A DNA stretch of 64,000 nt, taken from contig NZ_CAKASM010000012.1 in the NCBI RefSeq assembly GCF_916858675.1, forward strand, positions 1 through 64,000, written 5' to 3'. Both the position numbers and the translations under genes were made by a program. Source of the DNA: Sphingomonas sp. Leaf21. GTDB lineage: Bacteria; Pseudomonadota; Alphaproteobacteria; Sphingomonadales; Sphingomonadaceae. A model generated the notes under the pieces. That model ran no database searches. It was given only the letters and a program-made list of their open reading frames with translations, and had not been told where the DNA came from. Positions 53,301 to 62,110 of the stretch are shown piece after piece. Positions within the stretch are counted from its first letter, which is position 1, and each line of letters starts with the position of its first letter.

Positions 53301-55795
53301 GCCTTGCCGAATGGGTCGCGACCTATGACGACTTGCTCGACAAGCGCCAACTGGCCGCCCAGGGAATCAACGTCATCCGCTACCGCCGTCAGCGCACTCA
53401 TGGCCGCAACATGGTGGTCTCATCGACCTCCGAGCTGCGCATCCTCCATGTGCTTGTGCTGCGCCGTCTGACCGAATTGTCACTCGGGCTGGATGATGCC
53501 CGGCTCGCAGGTCTCGCCAAGCGGATGATTGAGGACGCCAATGCGATTTCGGGCGACATCGTGCTGCGTGCCGCCAAGCGCGGCGTCTCCGCCGGCGAAC
53601 TGATCGGGTTGGTGCTGAGCCGCGCGCTCATTGCCGAGGAAATGGGCAGCAGCGCCGCGATCGCCTGGTTCCTGCTCGACGACTATGCCGAATGGCTAGG
53701 ACAGAAAGAGGAAGGCATCGCCGATATTCTCGGCCTGTGCCTGTCGACGGGCGCTGATGGCGAGCCCCAGCTTCGCGCGATCGTTACCGAAGCAAAATAT
53801 GTCGACCAGTCGGGCGCCGCCGAGGCGACCCGCAAGTCGCGCAGCCAGCTCAGGCAGACCGTGACGCGGATCGACGATGCGCTGTTTGGCGATCCCGGGC
53901 GGCTCGACCGCGATTTGTGGCTCTCGCGCATCGCCGACTTGCTGCTCGACGGGACAACCGCACTCGGTCAGCCCAACTTGCTCGAACGCGTGCGCGACGG
54001 CATCCGGCGCGGCGTCGTGCCGATCGATCTGCGCGGTTATTCGCATATCTTCATTTCGGGGCCGGCAGGGGACGCGAGCAGTTTTGGCGACCAGGAGCCT
54101 TTGGCTGGAATTAACGGAGGGCTGCAGGAGACGTTTACGCGCGAAGGCCTGCGTCAGTTGATCAAGGCCTATGAGGCGGGCGCGCCGCTCGCCGCGATCC
54201 GCGCCGGCCTTGGCGCTAACCACCTTTGGGACAAGTCCAACTTCCAGGATCCCGCGCCGCGCGTCGAATGGACCAAGACCATCGACGTCGAAATTGCGGG
54301 GGGCTCGAGCACCAAGCCGATCGTTCACGATTATGACGAGGATGACGACGATGGCGACCCCGAAGGCGGCGTGTCCGTCGAGGAACCGCCGCAAGATGGC
54401 CCGCAGGGCGGCGGCGCCGCCGCGGCGACCGAGCCAGGCGGATCGGGCGTCCATCCTGCTCCGCAATTGGAGAAGCCCAACCCAAGCGAGCCGGTAGCGC
54501 CCGCGGCCGGCAAGCCGACCTTTTCTCAAGCGGTGGATTCGGTTGCGCCCGTGGCGCCGCCGCCGGCCGCGCCTTCATCTGGAACTGTCGAACCCGAGAG
54601 CGCTCCAACATCTGGGGCAAGCACGGGGATCGGCGGGCTGGTCCAGGCCCGTGCCGAGGCCGCGCATGAGGAGTCGGCCGAGGCACAGGCATGGCTCGAA
54701 GCGACCGCGCAGAAGCTACGCTCGGCGCTGTTGGGCTATAATCTCCAGGCGAAGGTCACCGCGACCCGCCTGACCCCGAATGCCGCGTTGATCCGCTTCA
54801 TGGGCTCAGACCGGCTGCGCGTCGAAGACATCGAGGCGCGCCAGTCAGCCTTGCTGACGACCCATGGTCTCCGCCTGATCTCGGTTTCGCCACTGCCGGG
54901 AGAGATCGTCGTTGGGGTCGCACGCCCACAGCGCCAGCTCGTGTCGCTATGGGACGTGTGGGGGCGCCGCGAAATCAATCGCAATGCCGCGGGCGTGAAC
55001 ACCTCGTTCGTGCTGGGCTTGAAGGAGCTCGACGGCGAAATCCTCTATCTCAACCTTGGCGGACCCTTTGCCGGCGGGCAGCAGCACGAGCCGCACACGT
55101 TGGTCGCCGGTGCCACTGGGTCGGGCAAGTCGGTGCTGATCCAGGCGCTGTTGCTCGACATCGCCGCGACCAATCCAAGTCAGCTCGCGCACATCTATCT
55201 GATCGATCCCAAAATGGGGGTCGACTATGCCGCGGTCGAGCGGCTCCCGCATCTGCAAGGCGGCGTGATCGTCGACCAGACCCGTGCGGTCGAGGTCATG
55301 GAAGGGCTCGTCGCCGAAATGGAGCGGCGCTACGAACTGTTTCGTGCCCATGGCGCCCGCGATATCCGCTCGTTCAACACCAAGGTCGCCGCCGACGAAC
55401 GCTTGCCCTATGTGTTCCTCGTCCATGACGAATTCGCCGAATGGATGCTGACCGAGGATTATAAGGCGGCGGTGACCTCGAACGTCTCGCGCCTTGGGGT
55501 TAAGGCACGTGCGGCGGGCATGTATTTGATCTTCGCCGCCCAGCGTCCGGACGCGAATGTGATGCCCATGCAACTGCGCGACAATCTCGGCAATCGACTG
55601 ATCCTCAAGGTCGCGAGCGTTGGTACCTCAGAGATCGCGCTGGGGGTTAAGGGGGCTGAGCAGCTACTTGGTCTGGGTCATCTGGCGGCGCGGCTGAGCG
55701 GAGAGCCGGCAATCATCTATGCGCAGGCACCGTTCCTGTCGGACGATGATATCGATGCTGCGGTTGACGCGATTGTCGCGAGTGACGAAAGGTAA
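50339..55795 (+). CDS. sspH: SspH/DptH-like giant protein with C-terminal FtsK/HerA translocase domain
   Basis: 1818 residues from a GTG that overlaps the previous stop as GTGA. The first 1300 residues have no motif I know. A Pro/Gly/Ala-rich linker covers about 1330-1425 (PPQDGPQGGGAAAATEPGG). The C-terminal motor domain has Walker A at 1591-1598 (GATGSGKS), Walker B (YVFLVHDEFAEWML), and the AAQRPDANVMPMQLRDNLGN segment of FtsK-like translocases. DptH/DndH proteins have this size and layout and pump or probe DNA in phosphorothioate-based restriction. Confidence 0.8.
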   Translation: MTPSDLIGAAGATSIRLRLDALTAEDELARYLLDRLTGEQVAAITRALLADPVAVDKLMIALPRDLVGPFGLPETVITDERTVRVRNSACDKPAMLLANTDDDQGASLGDVTLIGAKQLTQDPESWVDAAAAGLGLSDGQIAGWKAALRGLNSADDWTLHQIGTYVAMTRERIETDAVPVALALGWALPALRLPRDSGYFMGLGDKDREQPRRWKKLFEKLVSDRKPLLVKQRPNRQIIEGEELRSQFDEVRDDIPAEVHSAIEAFVDTAPGWGPEAEALAGYEWEGQSVLQLFSGIKLKRTSFAQETINFFEFTLPDRLSPADEEYLVALKGRSLKETRDDDRDFFEAHRDDLGQDKALRVKWERFVFGRPIECTDFLEGLLRAIERLFGQVSLVGGPRKLVIKSSRRTRAQFLDLNADVGLSFGLRYRGLPALIGSAVEWDVPYLFAYEELLERAKARQKKYRRNESTARGAIQIKFDIALTVGSDKATVQLVWTGQPGVIGLELPKDIARLLKRPFVRSQVARLPVSRKGALQSVSLGDVGTLQPAFGQDAGTLIPRTNAGEDIAKLFPKALKAARDRGRIDAEGIAAIEAAWSRFAELYGEALIALQSSGYASASLVAQAEAYGALLGAMLRHAPGDLNRRDLWEPLLSLGSVRVVGGAPSAIVAPWHPLRLAASASKMRSIAGLAAYLLSDVDVNFGDSRLFFADLRDELAHPLFPEIAVGYDGAEAVLLAETSTVNDYSLLERPVRDPSEATTDVDPAEAARQIRSLLERYLDLQPHERSNLSIMLYNCDAAGLPLATVNALGSVQDQDEVHCNVLVRHPDRTRLSRVYTELLERSEGDPDAVVVSETSRNFMSKLRIGMMLDSGTATGSETRAIDVAFLHDVVSRQAREQWFPVPAIADNPPILEHVPARWSYRRVTAEDELKATSYLTCPRQPDTGWAYVDAVANVVRRQSHGPDEHYLPARQISFQDSGLKSMFEEVHGLAEWVATYDDLLDKRQLAAQGINVIRYRRQRTHGRNMVVSSTSELRILHVLVLRRLTELSLGLDDARLAGLAKRMIEDANAISGDIVLRAAKRGVSAGELIGLVLSRALIAEEMGSSAAIAWFLLDDYAEWLGQKEEGIADILGLCLSTGADGEPQLRAIVTEAKYVDQSGAAEATRKSRSQLRQTVTRIDDALFGDPGRLDRDLWLSRIADLLLDGTTALGQPNLLERVRDGIRRGVVPIDLRGYSHIFISGPAGDASSFGDQEPLAGINGGLQETFTREGLRQLIKAYEAGAPLAAIRAGLGANHLWDKSNFQDPAPRVEWTKTIDVEIAGGSSTKPIVHDYDEDDDDGDPEGGVSVEEPPQDGPQGGGAAAATEPGGSGVHPAPQLEKPNPSEPVAPAAGKPTFSQAVDSVAPVAPPPAAPSSGTVEPESAPTSGASTGIGGLVQARAEAAHEESAEAQAWLEATAQKLRSALLGYNLQAKVTATRLTPNAALIRFMGSDRLRVEDIEARQSALLTTHGLRLISVSPLPGEIVVGVARPQRQLVSLWDVWGRREINRNAAGVNTSFVLGLKELDGEILYLNLGGPFAGGQQHEPHTLVAGATGSGKSVLIQALLLDIAATNPSQLAHIYLIDPKMGVDYAAVERLPHLQGGVIVDQTRAVEVMEGLVAEMERRYELFRAHGARDIRSFNTKVAADERLPYVFLVHDEFAEWMLTEDYKAAVTSNVSRLGVKARAAGMYLIFAAQRPDANVMPMQLRDNLGNRLILKVASVGTSEIALGVKGAEQLLGLGHLAARLSGEPAIIYAQAPFLSDDDIDAAVDAIVASDER

Positions 55796-55809
55796 AACGA
55801 GGAACGACC

Positions 55810-57054
55810 ATGGGAACATGGAACAGCAGCCCGCACCCCATTTCCGATCTCCGCGATTGGGCACTGAGCGATCGTCTTGAGCTGCGGCCATCCTTCCAGC
55901 GCAAAGAGGTCTGGAACCCGGCTGCTCGTATTATGCTGATCGACACGATCTTGCGGCAGGTGCCGATGCCCAAGATGTTCCTCTGGAATGACATACGGAA
56001 CGATCACACCTATCGGCAGGTCATTGATGGACAGCAGCGCATCTCTGCCATCCTGGCGTTTCTCCGCGACGAGTTCGCCCTTGACGAGCCCTATTCGGGG
56101 GAGTTCGCCGGACTGAGATTCTCCGAACTGCCGCAGGAAATTCGGAACCAGATTCTTCAATATAAGATCGACTATAATGAGGCCATCGGCTTTACCGAGG
56201 ACGAAGTGCGGGAGGTGTATTCGCGCGTCAACAAATACTCCCTACCATTGAACAAGCAGGAGCTGAGGCGTGCGGACTTTCCCGGTCGCTTCCTTGATTT
56301 GGCGACTGAACTGTCCCTCAATGAATATCTCGAGGAAAGCCGGGTGTTCACCGTCGGACAGCGCCGGCGCATGGGCGATGTAGAGTTCGTTTCAGAAATC
56401 CTCGCGGGGATGCTCGAAGGGCCGCAGGACAAGAAAGGGGACCTGGACTATTTCTACGCGCGCTACGCCGTGTGGAATCCAGCCGACGAGGCGACCACCA
56501 AAAGCGAGTTCCTTGCTGTCCTGAATGATTTACAGACGATTTTTTTGCAAGAGCGTATTTCTCTCGCGAAGACGCGCTTCAAACAGAAGTCGGATTTTTA
56601 CTCCCTGTTTCTAACGATCTATGAATTTCACCGCAGCGGATGCACGCTGGCAGGCCGTGACCTCGAACCGCTGCGCGGCGACATCCGCCTGCTCGACGAC
56701 AACATCGCACCGGAGTCCGAAGTCAATGTTCTAAGCGAGTATGCGATCAAGTGCGTATCGCAAGCGAACACTATCGCCAGTCGATCCTGGCGAAAGAACT
56801 TCCTCTTGGACATTTTCACCGGAACGTACCGGCAGCGGCGACCCGAGGAGAATGTCCGCCAGCGCTTCGAGTCCATGGCGCTTCAGCTCGATTTCAGCGC
56901 ACATGGTAAGCTATTCGACGATTGCGGCTCCTGCGGTGAACCGCTGCACGATCATGGCGGCGGCGATCGCGTGCTAGATTGGCCGGCCGACGCTGCAGTG
57001 TTCCAGCTCTCAAATGCGTGTTGGCGTGTGGTCGGCTGCGGCGAGGCGGCGTGA
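55810..57054 (+). CDS. DUF262 (ParB-like NTPase) protein with C-terminal zinc-ribbon-like motif
   Basis: 414 residues. The N-terminal DUF262 domain has the signature Q70-V-I-D-G-Q-Q-R77 (QVIDGQQRISAIL) and a FQRKEVWNPAAR start. In SspE and GmrSD the same motif drives nucleotide hydrolysis. Unlike those, no DUF1524 His-Asn-His nuclease is visible. The C-terminus instead has CGSCGEPLHDH and a later Cys pair, a possible zinc ribbon. It starts 14 bases after sspH and is followed after 1 base by the kinase gene. It may be a phosphorothioate-sensing effector or regulator. Confidence 0.82.
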   Translation: MGTWNSSPHPISDLRDWALSDRLELRPSFQRKEVWNPAARIMLIDTILRQVPMPKMFLWNDIRNDHTYRQVIDGQQRISAILAFLRDEFALDEPYSGEFAGLRFSELPQEIRNQILQYKIDYNEAIGFTEDEVREVYSRVNKYSLPLNKQELRRADFPGRFLDLATELSLNEYLEESRVFTVGQRRRMGDVEFVSEILAGMLEGPQDKKGDLDYFYARYAVWNPADEATTKSEFLAVLNDLQTIFLQERISLAKTRFKQKSDFYSLFLTIYEFHRSGCTLAGRDLEPLRGDIRLLDDNIAPESEVNVLSEYAIKCVSQANTIASRSWRKNFLLDIFTGTYRQRRPEENVRQRFESMALQLDFSAHGKLFDDCGSCGEPLHDHGGGDRVLDWPADAAVFQLSNACWRVVGCGEAA

Positions 57055-57055
57055 C

Positions 57056-57928
57056 ATGGCTGTGCTCTTCACCGGTCGAGGAGACGCGACGCCGCGTGAA
57101 ACCGTCGTCATTCCGGACGAGGTCCACTCCTCAGTTGGTCGGCAATATGAGGTTGGCGATCGGATTGCGGCTGGGGGAAACGGTGTCGTCCACAGGTGCA
57201 TCGATCTCAGCGACGGCACGGAATATGCGGTCAAGTTTCTTCTCGATTTTCGTGACGATCGGCGCGCCCGTTTCGATCGCGAACGCGCGCTGCTGGCGGA
57301 TCTCAAACACGAGCATCTCATCGTCTACCAGGATGCTGGTGCCGTCGATGGGGAATTGAGGCGACCGCGCAGGCCGAACCAGAACAAGGTGGTGCCGTTC
57401 ATTGTTATGGTTCTGGCAATCGAAGCGCTCACCGACCTGGTCAGGCGTGCCGAAGTTCCCAGCGAGGTTTTCCAGGCGCAATTCCGTGGGCTCGCCGCGG
57501 GGCTGGGCGAGTTGCACACCAAGGCAATCCATCGCGACATCAAACCCGACAATATCCTCGTAGTTGGCGATCGGTGGGTCCTGAGCGATTATGGTCTCTG
57601 CGACGTCTTGGGTTTGCCGGTTGAAGAACGGGTGACGCCGGACTGGCAGATTGTGGGCCCACGCTTCTGGATGTCGCCAGAGGCTAACAACCGCAGCATT
57701 GGCCGGGACGATCAGATAGATGCAGCTTCTGACGTCTTCCAACTCGCCTCTGTGTTCTGGTTCGTCGTGAACCGAAGCCATCCCACCGGCATCCTCTCGC
57801 GAGACGATTGGACTGGTCCCGAAGCGCTGTTCGATCCGATCTTCCGCGCCCTGCACCATAGAGCTGCGACGCGACCGGCTGACGGCAAGGCGTTCGCGGA
57901 CCAAATTGAAGCGGCAATTGTCGGTTAG
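57056..57928 (+). CDS. Eukaryotic-type Ser/Thr protein kinase
   Basis: 290 residues containing a single kinase domain and little else. A glycine loop (GGNGVVHRC, residues 40-48), Lys60 in YAVKFL, the catalytic loop H149-R150-D151 in HRDIKPDNIL and a D168-Y-G in place of DFG are all present, so it should be active. No membrane segment or sensor domain is seen. It begins 1 base after the DUF262 gene and converges on sspD, 13 bases away. Kinases occur in other phage-defence systems, but one inside an Ssp locus is unusual. Confidence 0.9.
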   Translation: MAVLFTGRGDATPRETVVIPDEVHSSVGRQYEVGDRIAAGGNGVVHRCIDLSDGTEYAVKFLLDFRDDRRARFDRERALLADLKHEHLIVYQDAGAVDGELRRPRRPNQNKVVPFIVMVLAIEALTDLVRRAEVPSEVFQAQFRGLAAGLGELHTKAIHRDIKPDNILVVGDRWVLSDYGLCDVLGLPVEERVTPDWQIVGPRFWMSPEANNRSIGRDDQIDAASDVFQLASVFWFVVNRSHPTGILSRDDWTGPEALFDPIFRALHHRAATRPADGKAFADQIEAAIVG

Positions 57929-57941
57929 AGAGGCATCGAAC

Positions 57942-58781
57942 TTACTTGTGGCAAATCACGCAACTGCTCGAGCCTTCGTCGATGCCATAGACATCGTCGA
58001 TCGTTTCGGCGGTATGCGCGGATAGCGGGTTGATCCGCCGATTGCGGCGCAGGCGCTCGCGCCGCTTTTCATAGTCGGCCTTGATCTGCGCGACCCGCTC
58101 GGGCGCAATCAGATCGATCAGGCTCTCGCCTTGGCTCCAGGTAAAGGGTGAGCCGTCCTTGAGCGCAGTCTTCTCATAGTCGACCGCCTCGGCGAACCGG
58201 TCGGGATGATGCTCGGCAAGCCGCACCCATTCGATCTTCTGCTGATAGAAGCAGAAGGTGCAGCCCGAGCGCGACCGCCACTGATAATAATCGGGCTCGC
58301 CGACATCGGACTGGTCGAGGATCTCGAGCACGCCGGCGCGGTCGATACCCGCTTCGCGCAAGGGCAGATGCACCCGCATATTGGGGTGCGTCGCCTGATA
58401 GCCTTCGCGGCTGGGCTCGTCGGCGCGGATCGCAACATAGCTGTTGATCACAGTGCCGGCTTCGAGATCGGCCTTCAGCCAATGTTCGAGCGGCCGCAAT
58501 TTAAGCTGCCGCGTGCACCAGCGCGTGCGCGGCGAGGGCAGGAAATTGCCATATTCGTCGAGCCAGAAATCAAAGTCGCGATCTGGGTTGAGCCGCTGTA
58601 TCGGCTTACCGAGGAACCCTTCGAGCTTGTCGAGGAAGCTATAGACTTCGGGCAGCTCCTTGCCCGTGTCGGTGAAGAAATATTCGAGGCTCAGCTCAGG
58701 GTGATGCTGGCGCATATAGACTGCTAGCGCCGCGCTGTCGCGACCGCCTGAAATCCCCAAAATATGCCGTTCAGCGCTCAT
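57942..58781 (-). CDS. sspD: SspD/DndC-type sulfurtransferase (PAPS-reductase-like)
   Basis: 279 residues. It is an ATP pyrophosphatase that takes sulfur to the DNA backbone in phosphorothioation. The pyrophosphate loop SGGRDS is at residues 11-16. Cysteine pairs for an iron-sulfur cluster are seen in RTRWCTRQ, SGCTFCFYQQ and the C-terminal SSCVICHK. It overlaps sspC as ATGA and is the last gene of the A-B-C-D operon. Confidence 0.88.
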   Translation of the reverse strand: MSAERHILGISGGRDSAALAVYMRQHHPELSLEYFFTDTGKELPEVYSFLDKLEGFLGKPIQRLNPDRDFDFWLDEYGNFLPSPRTRWCTRQLKLRPLEHWLKADLEAGTVINSYVAIRADEPSREGYQATHPNMRVHLPLREAGIDRAGVLEILDQSDVGEPDYYQWRSRSGCTFCFYQQKIEWVRLAEHHPDRFAEAVDYEKTALKDGSPFTWSQGESLIDLIAPERVAQIKADYEKRRERLRRNRRINPLSAHTAETIDDVYGIDEGSSSCVICHK

Positions 58782-61700
58782 GCCGCTTCCGCCTCGGTCT
58801 CGCTGTCGGCCGCGAGCATCGCCACCGCGCGCGCTAGCGCCGCCAGCTGCAGCCGGCCTTCCTTGTTGTCGGCGCGCAGCGTCGCGACCAGCTTGTCGGC
58901 CATGCCAGCAGCGGCCTTCTTCTCCGTCTCGGTGAGCACGAAGCTGCGCATCAGCGGCGCCACCTTGGGATCGAGCCCGACGACGAGCGCGAGCGCCTCG
59001 GTGTGCGAACGGCGATCGCGCACCACCGCCAGTGCTTCGAGTTCGCGGAAGCGGCGGCCATAACGAGCAATCTCGGTCAGCGCTTCCTCGCGGTCACGAT
59101 CCGACCAGCTGCGCGCCGGCTTGTGCAGCAGCACGCTGACGAGGCTCTCGATATCGCCCTTGCTTTGTTCGATCGCGGCGGCGCGATCGGCAAAGGCGTC
59201 AAAATTATAGTCGTTGGTGAGGCCACGCACCGCGGCAGCGCGCTCGGCGATCCCGCCAAAATCCTGCGGATCGATGCCAAGCGCGCGCCCGAGTGCCAGT
59301 CGCAGCTCGGCAAGCAGGGTAGGATAGGCGGCCTCAGTCGCCTCGATCGCTTCGTAAATGGCCTCTGGTGACAGCTGATCGCCGAGCGCCGCCGGCAGGT
59401 CGTCGAACAGCAATTGCTCGGGATCGGTCGCCTTGGTGACCACCCCCCTGGTAATGCGCGCGAGCTCATCGACTCGGCCGGTGCGCTTGGCGAAGGGCGG
59501 AAGCGCCTCGAATCGCTGAAACAGCGCTGCTGCCACTGGAAGTGAGGCGCTGCCCTGTTCGACGTTGAGCAGTTTGGCGAGCTCACTCAGGAACGCCATC
59601 TCGCGCACCGATCGGTCGATCCGCCGCAGTTTGAAACTGCCCGGCTTCTGCAGCAGTCGATCAACTACCACATCGTCGATCGACGTCTGATAGACGCCAT
59701 CGATATAGACTGCGACGCTGCTGCGCTTCGCCAGCATATAAGCGAGCGCCAATGCCGGCATAACCCCCGCCTTGATTCCATAAGGTGGTGCGGCCCAGCG
59801 CGCGAAGATTGCATCGAGCGGCTCGTCACCAGCCTCATCGATCAGCTGCCAGGCAGGCTGGAGCGACTTGCCGGCCGGACTGTCGTCGGGGTCGGTGAAA
59901 TCATAGGTGCCCGGCTCTATCTCACGATGCAGGCCGAACGGCTTGATGACGGTCAAGTAAAGGCCGAGCTCAGCGGGATATTGCGTCATCCCGAGCTGCT
60001 TCTGCTCGAAGCAATTGACCATCGCATGGGCAAGCTCGCGCAGTGCCGCCATCGAATTGGACGATGGCTTATCGCGCTGCAGCAGTTCGCTCTTGAGAAT
60101 CGGCGCCTTGGCGTAACCGACATCGGCGAGCGCGCTCGCGATCATCGCCAGCGGCTCGCTATGCGCTCGGCCGGGGGCTGGCGAGAGATACCATTTGGCG
60201 CCTTCGAGCGCCGCCTCGAGCTTGCGATGCAGCTCATCGATGCAGCGCGACTGACGCGCGGCGATCTCACGGCGCGCGATACGATCGCCTTCGAGCTGCG
60301 GATGCTCGCGGAATACCCGCTCGACCGCGGTGAGTTCGGCGGCTGCTGCGCGCAATGCAAAGCTTTCGCTGGCCGCGCCGATCGCCACCGCCCGGCCATC
60401 GCCCTTCAGGCGTTTGGCGGCGCCCTTGGTGAGCGCATCGAGTCCCTGGCGCGGAATATCGCCATCGCTCAGCGTCAGCAGCAACAAACCGCTGCCGCGC
60501 TGTGGACGGGCGCGGACGCGGTCGGCCAAGCTGTCAGCTGTATCGGCGCCGGTCACGACCTGAAGCGCGATCTCGAAGGTGCGCAGCGCGCCGGTCAGGA
60601 AATAATGGCGCTTGGCCGTCGCGAAGCCGAACCCGACGCGGTTTGGGACACCTTCGAGCTGGACATTGTCGACTGGTACCTCGACGCGCCCGATCGCTTC
60701 CTCAAGGTCGAAGTCGCTGCCGGCGAATAGCGCGTAGCCGCCGAGCCGCGGCTGTTTGATCAGGATCGCCCAGTCGAGCAGATCCTTGATCGCGCTTCGG
60801 ATGGCCGCGGGGGAGGCGGACGGGACGGCGGCGGCCAGGAAATCATCCGACAGCGCGACGCCCGAGCCGTTGCGGAAAAACTCGATCACCGCCGCCGACT
60901 TGGTGAGCGCGACATGCAGCGCTTCGCCCTTGGCGCCCGCGCGCTCGATCGCTTCATAGGCTAGGCTGAACCGGCTGCCGTCGTTGCCGCCGGCGAGCGC
61001 CATGCCGAAATTAGCGGCGAGATAATCCCACAACATCGCCGGATCATAGGTCCGACCATCATCGCCCGTGGTTTCGAGAAATTCCTGGAACGCGAACGGC
61101 TCGGCCGAGCTCAGAAAACCGAAAACGCTGCGCTCATTCTGTGCGAACCGCGCGCGCGATACCGGGCCCAGCAGCAGCGCGGTGACCGGATTGAGTGGCC
61201 AGGTGTCGGCAAGCGCGACCGCCAGGCTTTCGGCTTCGGTCGGCCGTCGCTTGGCGACAGCCGTAGCGATATCGCTGGCTCTGGCGTGAGCGTCGGGCGG
61301 GCAAGTTGCCGCGATCGCGCGGCCGAGCAGCGCAACGGTCTCATCGGCACCCGACAGGAACCCGATATCTTGGAACCGCCCCTGGACCTTCGCCCATTCC
61401 TGCCGCGCATCACGCGCGGCACGAGCAGCATATTGGTCGAACGACTGATGCAGGATGCCGATGACGACCAGCTTGCCTTTGCTGCGCGTCGCACGCTCGG
61501 CGAGATCCTGCAGCAGATGCACATCGCCACCTTCAAGCGCTTCGTGTTCGAGCAGCTTACCGAGTTCGTCGAGGATCAAGAGCGTGCCGCTTGACGTCGC
61601 GGTGCCACCCGCGATCAGCGCACCGATTAGCTTGTCGTCGCTCGCGCCATAGTCGGCGGCCTGTTGGGAGCTCCAATCGAGCGCCACGGTCGCCGCGTCT

Positions 61701-62110
61701 ATGATCGCATCGCGCAGCCGCGTGCGGCTGCCCGTGACCGCCACGACCTTCCATCGCCCCTGCGGTTCAGGAAAGGCTTCGGTGTAGAGCCGGGACAGCG
61801 CTTCGCCGGCAATGTCACGGGCGATCTTGCGGTTGCCCTTGGCGCCGGCGACAAGATTGGCGAGCAGCAAGGCCGCGCTTGACTTACCGCCGCCATAGGG
61901 GCCGGTCCAGGTGTACGCGCCTTGATGACTGTCGCACTGGCTTTCGCCCAGCGTCTTGAGCGCCTTGGCGACGCTCGCTTGCAGGACATAGCCGACCAGC
62001 GGCGGGGTGCCGTTGAGGTCGGCGTCGAGCCGCGCCGATCGCGCGAAGCGCCGATCGATCGTAACGCTACCGGCAAGTTTGGGGTGAGTGGGGGCGGCGA
62101 GCTTGGTCAT
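58778..62110 (-). CDS. sspC: SspC-type large ATPase of DNA phosphorothioation
   Basis: 1110 residues. A Walker A loop at residues 70-77 (GPYGGGKSSAALLLANLV) and a Walker B region (TLLILDELGKLLEH) are near the N-terminus. The rest is long and helical with no known enzyme motif. Size, position between a DUF4007 protein and a DndC-like protein, and the ATPase motifs match SspC. Start and stop overlap neighbours by four bases each. Confidence 0.85.
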   Translation of the reverse strand: MTKLAAPTHPKLAGSVTIDRRFARSARLDADLNGTPPLVGYVLQASVAKALKTLGESQCDSHQGAYTWTGPYGGGKSSAALLLANLVAGAKGNRKIARDIAGEALSRLYTEAFPEPQGRWKVVAVTGSRTRLRDAIIDAATVALDWSSQQAADYGASDDKLIGALIAGGTATSSGTLLILDELGKLLEHEALEGGDVHLLQDLAERATRSKGKLVVIGILHQSFDQYAARAARDARQEWAKVQGRFQDIGFLSGADETVALLGRAIAATCPPDAHARASDIATAVAKRRPTEAESLAVALADTWPLNPVTALLLGPVSRARFAQNERSVFGFLSSAEPFAFQEFLETTGDDGRTYDPAMLWDYLAANFGMALAGGNDGSRFSLAYEAIERAGAKGEALHVALTKSAAVIEFFRNGSGVALSDDFLAAAVPSASPAAIRSAIKDLLDWAILIKQPRLGGYALFAGSDFDLEEAIGRVEVPVDNVQLEGVPNRVGFGFATAKRHYFLTGALRTFEIALQVVTGADTADSLADRVRARPQRGSGLLLLTLSDGDIPRQGLDALTKGAAKRLKGDGRAVAIGAASESFALRAAAAELTAVERVFREHPQLEGDRIARREIAARQSRCIDELHRKLEAALEGAKWYLSPAPGRAHSEPLAMIASALADVGYAKAPILKSELLQRDKPSSNSMAALRELAHAMVNCFEQKQLGMTQYPAELGLYLTVIKPFGLHREIEPGTYDFTDPDDSPAGKSLQPAWQLIDEAGDEPLDAIFARWAAPPYGIKAGVMPALALAYMLAKRSSVAVYIDGVYQTSIDDVVVDRLLQKPGSFKLRRIDRSVREMAFLSELAKLLNVEQGSASLPVAAALFQRFEALPPFAKRTGRVDELARITRGVVTKATDPEQLLFDDLPAALGDQLSPEAIYEAIEATEAAYPTLLAELRLALGRALGIDPQDFGGIAERAAAVRGLTNDYNFDAFADRAAAIEQSKGDIESLVSVLLHKPARSWSDRDREEALTEIARYGRRFRELEALAVVRDRRSHTEALALVVGLDPKVAPLMRSFVLTETEKKAAAGMADKLVATLRADNKEGRLQLAALARAVAMLAADSETEAEAA

